The notes: a model not told the origin generated them from the sequence alone. DNA of 64,000 nt from Natronospira elongata (GCF_034931365.1 NZ_JAYGII010000016.1:1-64000), one strand, 5' to 3'. Positions 17,067-28,629 are shown, numbered from the stretch's first letter. A program made the numbers and translations.

Positions 17067-19499
17067 CTACTTCACATAGCGATCAAACAGCTTGTAGATG
17101 CGGCGGTACTGGTCCAGCCAGGCTTCGGGATGTTCGAAGCCGTGGGGTTCCAGGGGATACATGGCGTTTTCAAAATCTTCCTTGCCCAGCTCCAGCAGGC
17201 GCTGGGTCAGGCGCACCACGTCCTGGTAGAAGACATTGTCGTCCAGCATGCCACTGGTGATCAGCAGTGGCCGCTCCAGGCCTTCGGCGTACTCGATGGG
17301 CGAGCTGCGCTCGAAGGCCATGGGGTCCACTTCCGGGGTGTTGAGGATGTTGGAAGTGTAGGGATGGTTATAGGCGGCCCAGTCACTGACGGGCCGCAGG
17401 GCGGCGCCGGCGGCGAACATTTCGGGTTCCCGGAACAGGGCCATGAAGGTCATGAAGCCGCCGTAGGAACCGCCGTAGATGCCAATACGGTCCGGGTCCA
17501 CGCTGTAGTTCTCCACGACCCAGTTGACCCCGTCCACATGGTCTTCCAGTTCCGGATGCCCCATCTGCCGATAGATGGCGGTTCGCCAGTCGCGGCCGTA
17601 ACCGGCCGAGGCCCGGTAGTCCATGTCCATGACCACATAGCCTTCATGGGCCAGCTTGCTGTGGAACATGAACTCGCGGAAATATTGGGACCAGCCCTGG
17701 TGAGCGTTCTGGAGGTAGCCGGCGCCATGGACGAAGAACACCGCCGGATATTCCTTCTCCGGATCGAAGTCCGGCGGAAGGTAAAGGCGGGTATGAATGG
17801 GATCGTCCACATGTGAGGACGGTACTTCCACAAACTCGGGGGCAATCCAGTCCAGGGCCTTGAATTCTTCGGACACGGTGTGGGTCAGGCGCTCGGCGGA
17901 GCCCGGCTCACCGATCTTGACCGAGTAGAGCTCCGGTGGCGTCATGGCATTGTCATGGCGCACCACCAGGCGATCTGCCTTGGGTGAGAGGGCAAAGTCG
18001 TTTTGCCCGCCCAGTTCGGTGAGTTGCTCTGCCTCTCCACCCGCCACCGGGACCCTGAAGATCTCGTAGACCCCCGGATGGGGCTGGTTGGCCCGGTAGT
18101 AGAAGTATTCCTGATCCCGGTCGAGGGTGATGTTGTTGACCTTGTAGCGCCCCTCGGTCAGTGCCCGGTGGCGGTTGGGGCCGGTGGCCAGATAGAGGTG
18201 GCCGTAGCCACTTTCCTCGGACAGGTACCAAAGGCCGGAGCCGTCCCGCAGCCAGCCGAACTCATTGAAGTTCCAGTTGATCCAGGCCGGGTCGGTGAGC
18301 CGGTGCCAGCTTTCCATTTCGCCGCTGTCCGCATCCACCACCACGATCCAGCGATCCTTGTTGTCCACTGCCCGCAGCATGACGGCGGCCCGGTTGTTTT
18401 CCCGGTCCCATTCCACACCCATGAAGCGCACATCCCGCTGTTCGGGGGCTTCCAGGGCCTGCTCCACTTCTTCCCGGGGGGCGCCGTGCTCCACATGCCA
18501 TTCGATGGCCTCGGGCCGCAGATCGGCCAGGGGATCGTCATTGATACCCGGCAATTCGCCCAGGTCCAGAGCCACCGGCTCGCCACCGTCCAGTTCCAGC
18601 AGCCACAACTGCTGGCCAACGGGCGGGTTCTGACCGACGCGGGTGCGCACATCCTGGGTTTCCACATAACCGCTCTCGGTGACATAGGCCGGCATGGTGC
18701 CAGTGCGGCCCCCATCCACCTGGGCAGGCTCCACCACCAGCAGCATCTGGTCGCCACTGGGAGCCAGGCTTTGCACCGGTGTGCGGATATCATCGCCAAG
18801 GAAGTGAATGCGATGATGGCGCTTTTCGTCAGCCCGGGCGATTTCCCGTTCATGCCGGGTCAGGGCCTGTTCGGTGTCGCGCTCGCGGTTCAGGGTCTTG
18901 AACAGTCGCTCCTGCTGCATGCGCAGGAAATCGAAAGAGGCCTCGTCCTCGAGTGGGTCTTTCTCCAGCCGCAAGTCCGCCAGTTCTTCCACCAGACCGG
19001 TTTCCAGGTCATAGGCATGCCAGCTCTGACCGCTGCGCCAGGCCACCCGAAAATCATCGGCGAGGAAGCGGACCTCGGTGGCCGGCCGGGCGCTGCGGGT
19101 TAGTTGGCGGATTCGGCCATCGTCCAGATGTTTGACGAAGACATTGCCGTCATGGGCATAGGCCAGGCGCCGCTGGGTACGGTCGAGGGAGCCGTTGGCG
19201 GTACCGATTCGACTGAGCTGATCAGCGGCAAGCTTTTCAATCTCGCCACTCTCCATGTCGAGTTGAAAATAGTCGCGAATTTCCTCGCCTTCCTGCTTTT
19301 GCTGAAACACCACATGGCGGCCATCTTCCCGCCAGTAGGGGGATTCCGGCGCCTGACCCAACCAGTCCGGGTGGTCCATGATGCGTTCCAGGGTAATGCC
19401 CTCGCCGCTTTCGGCAAGGCTATTGCTGCAAAACAGGGCCAGTAGCAGTCCCGCGGTCAGCAGGCTCGGGCCGGGTGGTGTGTGTCGCCGTTTCAACAT
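17067..19499 (-). CDS. exported S9 prolyl oligopeptidase-family peptidase
   Basis: An 810-residue secreted serine peptidase. The N-terminal signal peptide ends near NSLAES. A long beta-propeller half follows (repeats such as YFYYRANQPHPGVYEIF), then an alpha/beta-hydrolase domain with the nucleophile motif GGSYGG near residue 676, Asp in GMLDDNVFYQD near 753 and His in EPHGFEHPE near 788. This is the dipeptidyl peptidase IV/acylaminoacyl peptidase pattern. It is probably periplasmic and cleaves short peptides. Its single-gene unit ends at a strong terminator. Confidence 0.9.
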   Translation of the reverse strand: MLKRRHTPPGPSLLTAGLLLALFCSNSLAESGEGITLERIMDHPDWLGQAPESPYWREDGRHVVFQQKQEGEEIRDYFQLDMESGEIEKLAADQLSRIGTANGSLDRTQRRLAYAHDGNVFVKHLDDGRIRQLTRSARPATEVRFLADDFRVAWRSGQSWHAYDLETGLVEELADLRLEKDPLEDEASFDFLRMQQERLFKTLNRERDTEQALTRHEREIARADEKRHHRIHFLGDDIRTPVQSLAPSGDQMLLVVEPAQVDGGRTGTMPAYVTESGYVETQDVRTRVGQNPPVGQQLWLLELDGGEPVALDLGELPGINDDPLADLRPEAIEWHVEHGAPREEVEQALEAPEQRDVRFMGVEWDRENNRAAVMLRAVDNKDRWIVVVDADSGEMESWHRLTDPAWINWNFNEFGWLRDGSGLWYLSEESGYGHLYLATGPNRHRALTEGRYKVNNITLDRDQEYFYYRANQPHPGVYEIFRVPVAGGEAEQLTELGGQNDFALSPKADRLVVRHDNAMTPPELYSVKIGEPGSAERLTHTVSEEFKALDWIAPEFVEVPSSHVDDPIHTRLYLPPDFDPEKEYPAVFFVHGAGYLQNAHQGWSQYFREFMFHSKLAHEGYVVMDMDYRASAGYGRDWRTAIYRQMGHPELEDHVDGVNWVVENYSVDPDRIGIYGGSYGGFMTFMALFREPEMFAAGAALRPVSDWAAYNHPYTSNILNTPEVDPMAFERSSPIEYAEGLERPLLITSGMLDDNVFYQDVVRLTQRLLELGKEDFENAMYPLEPHGFEHPEAWLDQYRRIYKLFDRYVK

Positions 19500-19528
19500 G
19501 CGCTTACCTCTGTCTTGGTGATTGAAAA

Positions 19529-20677
19529 TTAGGGTTGGCTGATCACTTCAAGCGCCTCTGTCAGGTCCTGCCAGAGGTCGTCGATATGTTCCAGGCCAAT
19601 GGACAGCCGAATCAGATTGCCCGGTGTCGGGCTATCCTTGCCTTCAATGGAGGCGCGGTGTTCGATCAGACTCTCCACGCCGCCGAGGCTGGTGGCTCGT
19701 GTAAACAATCTTGTGCCGGCCACCACATCCAATGCGGCCTGTCGGTCGCCATGGACGGTAAAGGAAAGCAGCCCGCAATCAGGGACCGACTGCTGTTTGG
19801 CCAGTTCATGACCGGGATGTTCCGGCAGGGCCGGGTGAAATACCGCCGACACGGCCGGGTGTGCGGCAAGGCGACGGGCCAGATCGGCGGCGCTGGCCGC
19901 CTGGGCCCGAACCCGAACCCCCAGGCTGGACAGACTGCGCAAAAGCAGCCAGCAATCAAATGGGGCGGGGACGGCGCCGCCGCTGGCCTGAATCTCCCGC
20001 AGTTGCTCGGCTTGGGAAAAGTCGGGGCCATGGATGACCACACCACCCAGCAGGTCGCTGTGGCCACCCAGATACTTGGTGGTGCTGTGGACCACCAGAT
20101 CAATGCCGGCATCCAGTGGATTCTGAAAGACCGGCGTGGCCAGGGTGTTGTCGCAGACCGTGATCAGCCCGTGCCGCTGACCCAGGCGGGCCAGTGCGGC
20201 CAGATCGCTGATGCCCAAGAGGGGATTGGAAGGGGTCTCGATCCATAGCAGGCGGGTCTCTGGGCGGATCGCCTTTTCCACCGCCGCCACTTGGGTGGTA
20301 TCCACGAGGTCGTGACTGATGCCCCAGTGGGCGAACAGGGTTTTCAGCTGGTGACGGGTGCCGTGATAGGCATCCCGGGTGATCAGCACATGCTGGCCCG
20401 GTTGCAGCAACTGCAGGACGGCCATGGTGGCGGCGCTACCCGAGGCGAAGCAGACCGCCTCGCTGCCCTTCTCCAGGGCGGCGAGGCACTGTTCCAGGCT
20501 GTGTCGGGTGGGGTTGGCCTGGCGGCTGTAGCTGAAGCCGCGGGGGTAATCCCCATCCGCGTCCCTTTCGAAGGTACTGCTCATGTGGATTGGGGCGGTA
20601 ACGGCCCCGGTGCTTTTGTCCACGGCACGGCCCCGGTGAATGGCCAGGGTGTCGGGATGCAGGGATTTCGGGGGCAT
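19529..20677 (-). CDS. Cys/Met metabolism PLP enzyme (cystathionine gamma-synthase/lyase type)
   Basis: A 382-residue PLP-dependent trans-sulfuration enzyme. The Schiff-base lysine sits in STTKYLGGHSD near residue 200, the phosphate-binding region in CFASGSAATMA near 88, and YSRQANPTRHSLE near 60. The C-terminus has SLGGVESLIEHRAS and a substrate-binding RLSIGLE. Family members include cystathionine gamma-synthase, gamma-lyase and O-acetylhomoserine sulfhydrylase, and the sequence alone does not separate them reliably. The start at 20677 is preferred over 20704 because it gives the standard N-terminus. Confidence 0.87.
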   Translation of the reverse strand: MPPKSLHPDTLAIHRGRAVDKSTGAVTAPIHMSSTFERDADGDYPRGFSYSRQANPTRHSLEQCLAALEKGSEAVCFASGSAATMAVLQLLQPGQHVLITRDAYHGTRHQLKTLFAHWGISHDLVDTTQVAAVEKAIRPETRLLWIETPSNPLLGISDLAALARLGQRHGLITVCDNTLATPVFQNPLDAGIDLVVHSTTKYLGGHSDLLGGVVIHGPDFSQAEQLREIQASGGAVPAPFDCWLLLRSLSSLGVRVRAQAASAADLARRLAAHPAVSAVFHPALPEHPGHELAKQQSVPDCGLLSFTVHGDRQAALDVVAGTRLFTRATSLGGVESLIEHRASIEGKDSPTPGNLIRLSIGLEHIDDLWQDLTEALEVISQP

Positions 20678-20767
20678 GACAGTCTCTCGCTGGCGCCATT
20701 CCAACGAGAGAACTTACCACGAAGCGCGCCCGTCCAGCTAAGCCGGGAAGGTCAGAACACAGTCGCT

Positions 20768-22075
20768 TCAGCCGTTGGCGGCCTGGGATTCGAATTCCTC
20801 CGCGCTCAGGGTAATCACCTGATTGCGCCCCCCTTCCTTGGCCTTGTAGACCGCCGCGTCAGCCACTCGGAACAGATCTTCCATGGACACTTCCCGGCCC
20901 AGGGGCCGGGAGGTGACCCCGAGACTGGCCGTGACGTGGATGCCTGCGGGCTCCAGGGATTCGACTGCCTCGCGCAGTTCCTCGCCCCGCTGCACGGCCC
21001 CTTCACTGTCGCAATGGGGCAGGATGAGCATCAGTTCCTCGCCGCCGAAGCGCACTGCGAAGTCCTCGTTCCGGCATTTCTCCTTCAGCATCTCGCCAAT
21101 GGCGGCAAGCACCTCGTCGCCGGTCAGATGCCCATGGGTGTCGTTGATCTGCTTGAAATGGTCAATGTCGATCAGTATCAGACTCAAGGGGAAATCATGA
21201 CGATTGGCTTCACTGAATGACTTGTTGGCAAACTCGGACAGGGAGTTGCGATTGTAGAGGCCGGTGAGCTGATCAATCATGGCCAGTTCGTAGAGATGCC
21301 GGCGCTGGGCGCGGACCTGGTCGAACAGCTGCTTGTTGGAGATCAGGTTGCTGACGCGGGCCACGACTTCCTCTTCCACCACCGGTTTGGAAATGAAATC
21401 ATTGACTCCGAGGCGGAATAATTCCATCCGTCGATTGATGTCATCCATGCCCGATACGGCAAGGATGGGAACCCGGGCCTTGTCGGGGAACTTCTCGCGG
21501 ATACGGCTGACCAGGCCCATGCCGCTCATTTCACCTTCCACCAGGATGTCACTGACCACCAGGTCATAGGCGTGTTTGTCGAAAGCCTCAAAGGCGTCTG
21601 ACGCTGATGTGTAGTGGTCGACTTCCAGGCCCAGTCGCTCGAGGATCCTTAGCATGACATGGGCCACGACGGTAGAGTCCTCGACATAAAGGACGCGCCC
21701 GGAGATGCGTTGATCATCCTCCTCGACAAAGCGGGCGGCCTGATTGAACAGTTCTTCGATGTCAGTCTTGGGATGGATGTCGGTGGCGCCCGCCTCGAAG
21801 GCCTTGAGGCGGGCCTTCTTGTCTTCGGTGGAGGTTAGAAGAATGAGCGGCACGTGGCGACCCCGGCGCGTCTTGCGGGCTCGGCGGCAAAACTCGATGC
21901 CATCGGTGTCCGGCAGAGTGAGCGATACGCAAACCAGATCCACCCGGCGTTTGCCGAGCATTTCCAGGCCTTCCTGGCCCGAGGCGACCATGATGGGCTC
22001 GTGGCCGGCCTTGAGGACCAGTTGGTGCCACATCGCCCGGAAGACCTTGGAATGGTCCACCACCAGAATATTCAT
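20768..22075 (-). CDS. REC-REC-GGDEF response regulator (diguanylate cyclase)
   Basis: A 435-residue regulator with two receiver domains (about 1-120 and 125-245) and a C-terminal GGDEF domain (about 275-430). REC1 has Ser where the phosphoacceptor Asp should be (VCVSLTLPDTDG), so it probably cannot be phosphorylated. REC2 keeps the Asp (VVSDILVEGEMSG) and a KP switch lysine. The GGDEF active site is GGEEL near residue 345, preceded at five residues by an RNED inhibitory (I-site) motif. It probably makes c-di-GMP with product inhibition. The architecture resembles PleD, but with REC roles swapped. Confidence 0.9.
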   Translation of the reverse strand: MNILVVDHSKVFRAMWHQLVLKAGHEPIMVASGQEGLEMLGKRRVDLVCVSLTLPDTDGIEFCRRARKTRRGRHVPLILLTSTEDKKARLKAFEAGATDIHPKTDIEELFNQAARFVEEDDQRISGRVLYVEDSTVVAHVMLRILERLGLEVDHYTSASDAFEAFDKHAYDLVVSDILVEGEMSGMGLVSRIREKFPDKARVPILAVSGMDDINRRMELFRLGVNDFISKPVVEEEVVARVSNLISNKQLFDQVRAQRRHLYELAMIDQLTGLYNRNSLSEFANKSFSEANRHDFPLSLILIDIDHFKQINDTHGHLTGDEVLAAIGEMLKEKCRNEDFAVRFGGEELMLILPHCDSEGAVQRGEELREAVESLEPAGIHVTASLGVTSRPLGREVSMEDLFRVADAAVYKAKEGGRNQVITLSAEEFESQAANG

Positions 22076-22153
22076 CTACACTCCCCAAAGTTCAGGCCCG
22101 TCCCCAGGCCGTCGGTCCGGTTGATCAGAATAGGCGTCAATTCCATCCCCGGA

Positions 22154-22190
22154 GTGAGTAGGGACAAAATTGCTCTGTCCCAGGCTCACG
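22154..22190. repeat. imperfect hairpin between M28 peptidase and GGDEF genes
   Basis: GTGAG-n2-GGGACA pairs with TGTCCC-n2/3-CTCAC around a 9-base loop. There is no T-run, so terminator function is uncertain. It could end the M28 peptidase mRNA or process a read-through transcript. No gene is visible in 22076-22268. Confidence 0.5.
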
Positions 22191-22268
22191 CTCCCGAAGT
22201 TTCCCCTTTAATGACATATAACGCCATAACTGGCCCGCATTGCAATGGGGCCATGCCGTCTGTCCGCG

Positions 22269-23930
22269 TCAGTGGCCCGCTTGTCGGTCTTCGTCCCGAA
22301 TCTGTCGAAATTCACTGTCTTCGTACCAGTTGGGAAAGGTATCGCTCTCGGCCAGTGCCAGGGCGAGCTGAAACATGAGGCGGGCATCGGCAAGCAGGCC
22401 GCGGTAGTCTGCCTCCGGGTCAAATTCATCGGCCGGTCGGTGGTAGCGATTCTGCTGGTAGTCATCCAGCTGAGCCTGTCCATATGACTCGCCATGCTCA
22501 ACATGGTCAATTCCCGGGTTGGGGTAGAGCACGGGGACGCCCACCTTGGCGAGGCTGAAATGGTCGGAGCGGAAGAAATAGCCCCGCTCCGGATGAGGTT
22601 CAGGGCGCAATTCACGATTCTCTTGTTCCGCCAGTTCTGCCAGCCACTCTTCCAGTTCCGAACTGCCGTAACCGACGATGGTGATATCCCGCGTGGGGCC
22701 AAAGTCGTTCATGCTGTCCAGGTTGATCCCCGCTACGGTCAGATGGGGTTCAAATATCGGCTCACGCGCGTAATGGGCAGAGCCCAGCAGGCCCTGCTCT
22801 TCCGCGGTTACCAGCAGGAAAGCCACACTGCGGCGTGGAGCCTGCTCCAGTTTGGAAAAGGCGCGGGCGATCTCAAGCACCGCCGCCGTGCCACTGGCAT
22901 TGTCCACCGCCCCGTTGAAGATAATGCTGTCATCGTCCGGGTCCGTCCCCAGGTGATCCCAATGGGCCATGAACAGGATGGTCTCATCCGGCCGTTCGCG
23001 GCCGGGCAGGTAGGCGATGACGTTATCGGATTCCGACTCCCGGAAACGGTTTTCCATGGTCGCTTCTGCCGACAATGGCAGGGTCTGGGGGCGGAAGTCC
23101 GCGGCCAGCGCCTGCTCCGTCATGTCTTCCAGGGAGCTGTCCACCGTTTCCAGCAGGCGGTCGGCGACATCCCGACTGATCCAGGCTTCCATGTCCAGCG
23201 CCTGATCCCCGTCTTCCCCGGCCAGGCTCATTTGCGGCCCGGACCAGCTACCGGCCACCACATCCCAGCCGTAGCCGGCCGCGTCGTCTTCATGAATGAG
23301 GATGGCGCCGGCGGCCCCCTGGCGGGCGGCCTCTTCAAACTTGTAGGTCCAGCGGCCGTAGTAGGTCATGGCCCGCCCGTTGAACAGATCCGGATCTTCC
23401 GTGAAGACGCCGGGATCATTGACCAGCATCACTACCGTCTTGCCGCGCACGTCCACATCGGCGTAGTCGTCCCAGTCGTACTCCGGTGCGACCGTGCCAA
23501 AGCCCACGAAGACCAGCTCGCTGCCCTCCAGGCGGACGGTTTCTTCCTGTCGGCCGCTCCAGAGCATTACCTCCTCGCCGTAGCTCAATTCCCACCGTTC
23601 TCCGCCATGGTGGAGAATCAGATCAGTGGTCGGGTCCAGGGTGGTTTCCAGCAGCGGCACCGTCTGGGTGTATGTGCCCTCGTTGCCCGGTGCCAGCTCC
23701 ATTCCCTGGAACTCGCGGCTGAGATACTCCACGGTTCGTTCCCCACCGGCAGTGGCGGGTGCCCGGCCCTGAAATTCATCCGAGGCCAGGATGCGGATGT
23801 GTTCCCGAATCCGTTCCTTCTCGATCCAATCGGCGGCGGCCTGATCCCCCTCCCTGGCGTCACAGGCAGTCAGTGTGGTCAGGACCAGGGTCAGCCCGGT
23901 CAGGACGAATGGCAGCTGGTGCGTGCGCAT
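22269..23930 (-). CDS. M28-family zinc aminopeptidase lipoprotein
   Basis: A 553-residue exported peptidase with lipobox TTLTAC near residue 20. A PA-like insert lies in the first half. The M28 metal-binding set follows: MAHWDHLG near 323, GAVDNASGTAAVLE (bridging Asp), VTAEEQGLLGS (catalytic and binding Glu pair), NLDSMND and RSDHFSLAKVG. It is typical of bacterial M28 peptidases that release N-terminal residues in the periplasm. The start at 23930 is chosen for its GGGAG ribosome-binding site and signal peptide. The longer frame to 24137 would overlap the divergent gene's leader. Confidence 0.88.
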   Translation of the reverse strand: MRTHQLPFVLTGLTLVLTTLTACDAREGDQAAADWIEKERIREHIRILASDEFQGRAPATAGGERTVEYLSREFQGMELAPGNEGTYTQTVPLLETTLDPTTDLILHHGGERWELSYGEEVMLWSGRQEETVRLEGSELVFVGFGTVAPEYDWDDYADVDVRGKTVVMLVNDPGVFTEDPDLFNGRAMTYYGRWTYKFEEAARQGAAGAILIHEDDAAGYGWDVVAGSWSGPQMSLAGEDGDQALDMEAWISRDVADRLLETVDSSLEDMTEQALAADFRPQTLPLSAEATMENRFRESESDNVIAYLPGRERPDETILFMAHWDHLGTDPDDDSIIFNGAVDNASGTAAVLEIARAFSKLEQAPRRSVAFLLVTAEEQGLLGSAHYAREPIFEPHLTVAGINLDSMNDFGPTRDITIVGYGSSELEEWLAELAEQENRELRPEPHPERGYFFRSDHFSLAKVGVPVLYPNPGIDHVEHGESYGQAQLDDYQQNRYHRPADEFDPEADYRGLLADARLMFQLALALAESDTFPNWYEDSEFRQIRDEDRQAGH

Positions 23931-24135
23931 GAGAAAAAGCTCCCTAGAACACAAGAGGAAAACGGCGATCTGCAGTTTAACCCGGCGCCGAGACGAACGC
24001 AGCCATGCCGCCTCTCCCAAGACTGAGGCCGTTGGTCGGGAAGAAGGGCGCTGACGGTTTGACCCGCGGGCTTCCATCCCACATAGTGAGGGTGGGCCAG
24101 TCCCTTCTGGCTCGAAAGCTCCATAGGGGGTCGCC

Positions 24136-24822
24136 ATGAGCTATAAGACAGTTTCCCTGAGTCCGCTCACTCTTCTGATTGCAGCCGCGGCTTGCGTCAG
24201 TCTATCCATGCCTCTGCTGGCTGAAGAGCCGGACGAGGAAGAGGAGTCTTCCCAGCGCAGTGAATCCCGCAGTGGAAGTTCCACGGATTTGGGCAGTTAT
24301 CGGGTCGGTCGTCCCGGGTCTTCCAGGCTGGGTTCTTCGGACAGTCGCGACATGGAGATCGAAAGGCCGGGTTTTGACAGGGAGAGTATGCGCATGGATC
24401 GCAGCGACTTTGCCCTCGAGCCGGAGTTCGGCAGCGGTGGCGTTGAACTGGGCGTGGATATTCGGCCCAGCCGCGATGAACGCGGGGATCGTCAGGTACT
24501 GGAGCAGGATCGCCAGGTCAGCGAAGACGAGCTTGAATCGGGTGACCTGGATGATCGCGAGTTGCGTCCACTGCGTGTGGAGGCGCCTCGTTACCCCTCC
24601 AATGCTCACCGTAATGGTATTGAGGGTTTTGTGATTGTTCGCTTTGTGGTGAATGAGAACGGCGAGACCGAAAATGTCCGGGTGATGGAATCCAGCCCCG
24701 GCGAGGTTTTCGATCGGGCCGCTCGACGCGCCGTGGAACGCTGGCGTTTTGAGCCCAGGGTGGTGGATGGCCGCCCGGTGGGCACCGAAATTCAACAGAC
24801 CATTGATTTCACCATCGACTGA
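24136..24822 (+). CDS. TonB C-terminal-domain protein with cleavable-looking signal
   Basis: A 228-residue protein. The N-terminus is hydrophobic (residues about 9-29) and ends PLLAEEP, which looks like a signal-peptidase site. A Ser/Arg/Glu-rich low-complexity middle region follows. The C-terminal 80 residues are a TonB domain: RYPSNAHRNGIEGFVIVRFVV, a GETENVRVMES strand, AARRAVERWRFEPR and GTEIQQTIDF. Canonical TonB keeps a membrane anchor and a Pro-rich spacer, but this protein has no Pro-rich spacer. It may be a periplasmic TonB-like adaptor. A terminator follows. Confidence 0.78.
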   Translation: MSYKTVSLSPLTLLIAAAACVSLSMPLLAEEPDEEEESSQRSESRSGSSTDLGSYRVGRPGSSRLGSSDSRDMEIERPGFDRESMRMDRSDFALEPEFGSGGVELGVDIRPSRDERGDRQVLEQDRQVSEDELESGDLDDRELRPLRVEAPRYPSNAHRNGIEGFVIVRFVVNENGETENVRVMESSPGEVFDRAARRAVERWRFEPRVVDGRPVGTEIQQTIDFTID

Positions 24823-24848
24823 TCCCGGGACAAAAATCCGGTTTGATG

Positions 24849-24878
24849 ACGGCCCCCGATTGGGGGCCGTTTTTTTTG
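24849..24878 (+). terminator. intrinsic terminator
   Basis: A 9-bp perfect stem (ACGGCCCCC with its complement), a GATT loop and eight T residues lie 27 bases after the TonB-domain gene. Confidence 0.95.
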
Positions 24879-25002
24879 TCACGGCCCTGGCTGCTTGCCT
24901 TTGCAGTTCTCGAGTGAAATGTGGCGATTTGCCCTTGCCGGAACGGAGGCCTATTGTTGTAGGGCCTTCGCTTGCAATTGATTCAGGCTCGGAGTTGAAT
25001 CC

Positions 25003-26592
25003 ATGTCCGCCAAAATGCTGGTTCTGATCACCCTTGCTCTGTTGATCGCATTATCCGTCGCCATGGTCGCATTGGTCGGCGGAGGCTGGTGGGTGGCACT
25101 CGGCCTTGTGCTGTTATTGACTGCTGTTGCCATCCGGGATCTGATTCAGAGCCGCCGTACCCTGTTACGCAATTTTCCGCTGATTGGTCATGGCCGTTAC
25201 ATCATCGAGGATTTTCGCCACCACTTTCGTCAGTATCTGATTGAGTCAGACCGGGATGGCAATCCCTTTAGCCATGAGCAGCGGGCACTGGTCTATCGCC
25301 GTGCCAAGGGGGTCAACGATGTGGTGCCATTCGGCACCATTCAGAATGTTTATGGCTCCGACTACGATTGGCTCAACCATTCCATGTCGCCGAGCAGAAA
25401 GCTGGAGGAAGAGCCTCGCGTTCGAATCGGCGGTGAGGACTGCAGCAAGTCGTTTGATGCCTCCCATTTCAATATCTCGGCGATGAGTTTTGGTTCTCTC
25501 TCGGGGCGGGCCATCGCCGCCCTGAATCAGGGGGCACGCAAAGGCGGTTTTTTTCACAACACCGGTGAAGGGGGAATCAGCGAACACCATCGACACGGTG
25601 GCGACCTGGTCTGGGAGATTGCCAGCGGCTATTTCGGCTGTCGTGATGACAAGGGTGGCTTCGATCCGGCGCAGTTCGCGGACAAGGCGGGTTATCCCCA
25701 GGTTCGTGCCATTGAGTTGAAGCTCTCCCAGGGGGCAAAGCCTGGTGGTGGTGGTATGTTGCCGGCCTCAAAGCTGACCCCGGAATTGGCAGCCGCGCGT
25801 GGCGTGCCCATGGGGCAGGATGTGATTTCTCCCTCCTGCCATAGCGAGTTCTCCACTCCCACCGGCTTGCTGGAATTCATCGCGCGCCTGCGGGAGTTGT
25901 CGGGTGGGTTGCCGGTGGGTATGAAGCTGTGCCTCGGTCGTCGTGTGGAGTTCATGGCGGTGGTCAAGGCCATGCATGAGACCGGGATCAAGCCGGACTT
26001 CATTACCATCGACGGCAGCGAAGGCGGTACCGGGGCCGCCTCACTGGAGCTATCCAATCATGTTGGCATGGCCCTGAGGGATGCCCTAGTGTTTGCCCAC
26101 AATACCCTGGTGGGCGCGGGCTTAAGGGACCAGATTCGGGTGATAGCCAGCGGAAAGGTCATTTCCGCCTTCGATATTGCCCGCAACATCGCCCTCGGGG
26201 CTGATCTGTGTAATTCCGCACGGGGAATGATGTTTGCCCTGGGCTGCATCCAGGCCCGGAAATGTGAGACCAATCGCTGTCCCACCGGGGTGGCAACCCA
26301 GGACCCATTGCGGGTGAACGGTCTGGATGTGGCGGACAAGGCAGAGCGTGTCTATCGCTACCATCGCAATACCATCAGGCATTTGCTGGAATTGGTCGCG
26401 GTGACCGGCCTTGATCATCCCGGGAAATTCTCGCCGGAGCTGTTTCACCATCGTCTCAATGAACGGAAAGTGATCAGCTATCATGAGTTTTACCATTGGC
26501 TGAACCCGGGGGATCTGAAGGATTCGGGGGCGACCCTGCCGGCCTGGTATGCCGAGCCCTGGGAAAGGGCACGCCCGGATAGCTTTCGCTGA
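25003..26592 (+). CDS. FMN-binding glutamate synthase-like protein (stand-alone GltS domain)
   Basis: A 529-residue protein with two N-terminal membrane segments (about 5-25 and 27-45) followed by the FMN/TIM-barrel domain of glutamate synthase. Landmarks are FNISAMSFGSLS, GEGGISEHH, the KPGGGGMLPASK loop, and TIDGSEGGTGAAS. A Cys cluster C-x5-C-x4-C (CIQARKC then C in NRCPTG) matches the GltS 3Fe-4S site. It lacks the N-terminal glutamine amidotransferase domain, so ammonia-dependent synthesis or another oxidoreduction is possible. The membrane anchor is known in this subfamily. Confidence 0.85.
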   Translation: MSAKMLVLITLALLIALSVAMVALVGGGWWVALGLVLLLTAVAIRDLIQSRRTLLRNFPLIGHGRYIIEDFRHHFRQYLIESDRDGNPFSHEQRALVYRRAKGVNDVVPFGTIQNVYGSDYDWLNHSMSPSRKLEEEPRVRIGGEDCSKSFDASHFNISAMSFGSLSGRAIAALNQGARKGGFFHNTGEGGISEHHRHGGDLVWEIASGYFGCRDDKGGFDPAQFADKAGYPQVRAIELKLSQGAKPGGGGMLPASKLTPELAAARGVPMGQDVISPSCHSEFSTPTGLLEFIARLRELSGGLPVGMKLCLGRRVEFMAVVKAMHETGIKPDFITIDGSEGGTGAASLELSNHVGMALRDALVFAHNTLVGAGLRDQIRVIASGKVISAFDIARNIALGADLCNSARGMMFALGCIQARKCETNRCPTGVATQDPLRVNGLDVADKAERVYRYHRNTIRHLLELVAVTGLDHPGKFSPELFHHRLNERKVISYHEFYHWLNPGDLKDSGATLPAWYAEPWERARPDSFR

Positions 26593-26617
26593 ATTAATCA
26601 GAGGTTCCTTAACCATG

Positions 26618-26652
26618 AAAAAGCCCCACCTCGATCCGAGGTGGGGCTTTTG
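26618..26652. terminator. bidirectional terminator between the GltS-like gene and rpoD
   Basis: A 15-bp perfect stem (AAAAGCCCCACCTCG with its complement) around an ATC loop is flanked by T/A tracts. It serves both convergent genes. Confidence 0.93.
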
Positions 26653-26674
26653 GCGTTCAGGCCGCTGGTACTTC

Positions 26675-28462
<1,788 letters not shown>

Positions 28463-28629
28463 AGTCCGGTACTGTTCACTCTTGAGGGCTGAAGGAAGCG
28501 CGTCCGATTTTCGCGGACAGTGAAACAGGCCAGTATATCTGCCAGTGCCCAAACTTTCCAGTTTTTAAGGGCACACTGGTTCCTGTCGCGCCGTTTTTTC
28601 TGGCAACGCCGGCCCGCGCAAGTTCCCGC

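Noticed and set aside
28463..28629. A strong promoter between dnaG and rpoD
   Set aside because: A TATACT is visible on the minus strand but no acceptable -35 hexamer lies at 16-18 bases, so it was not annotated.
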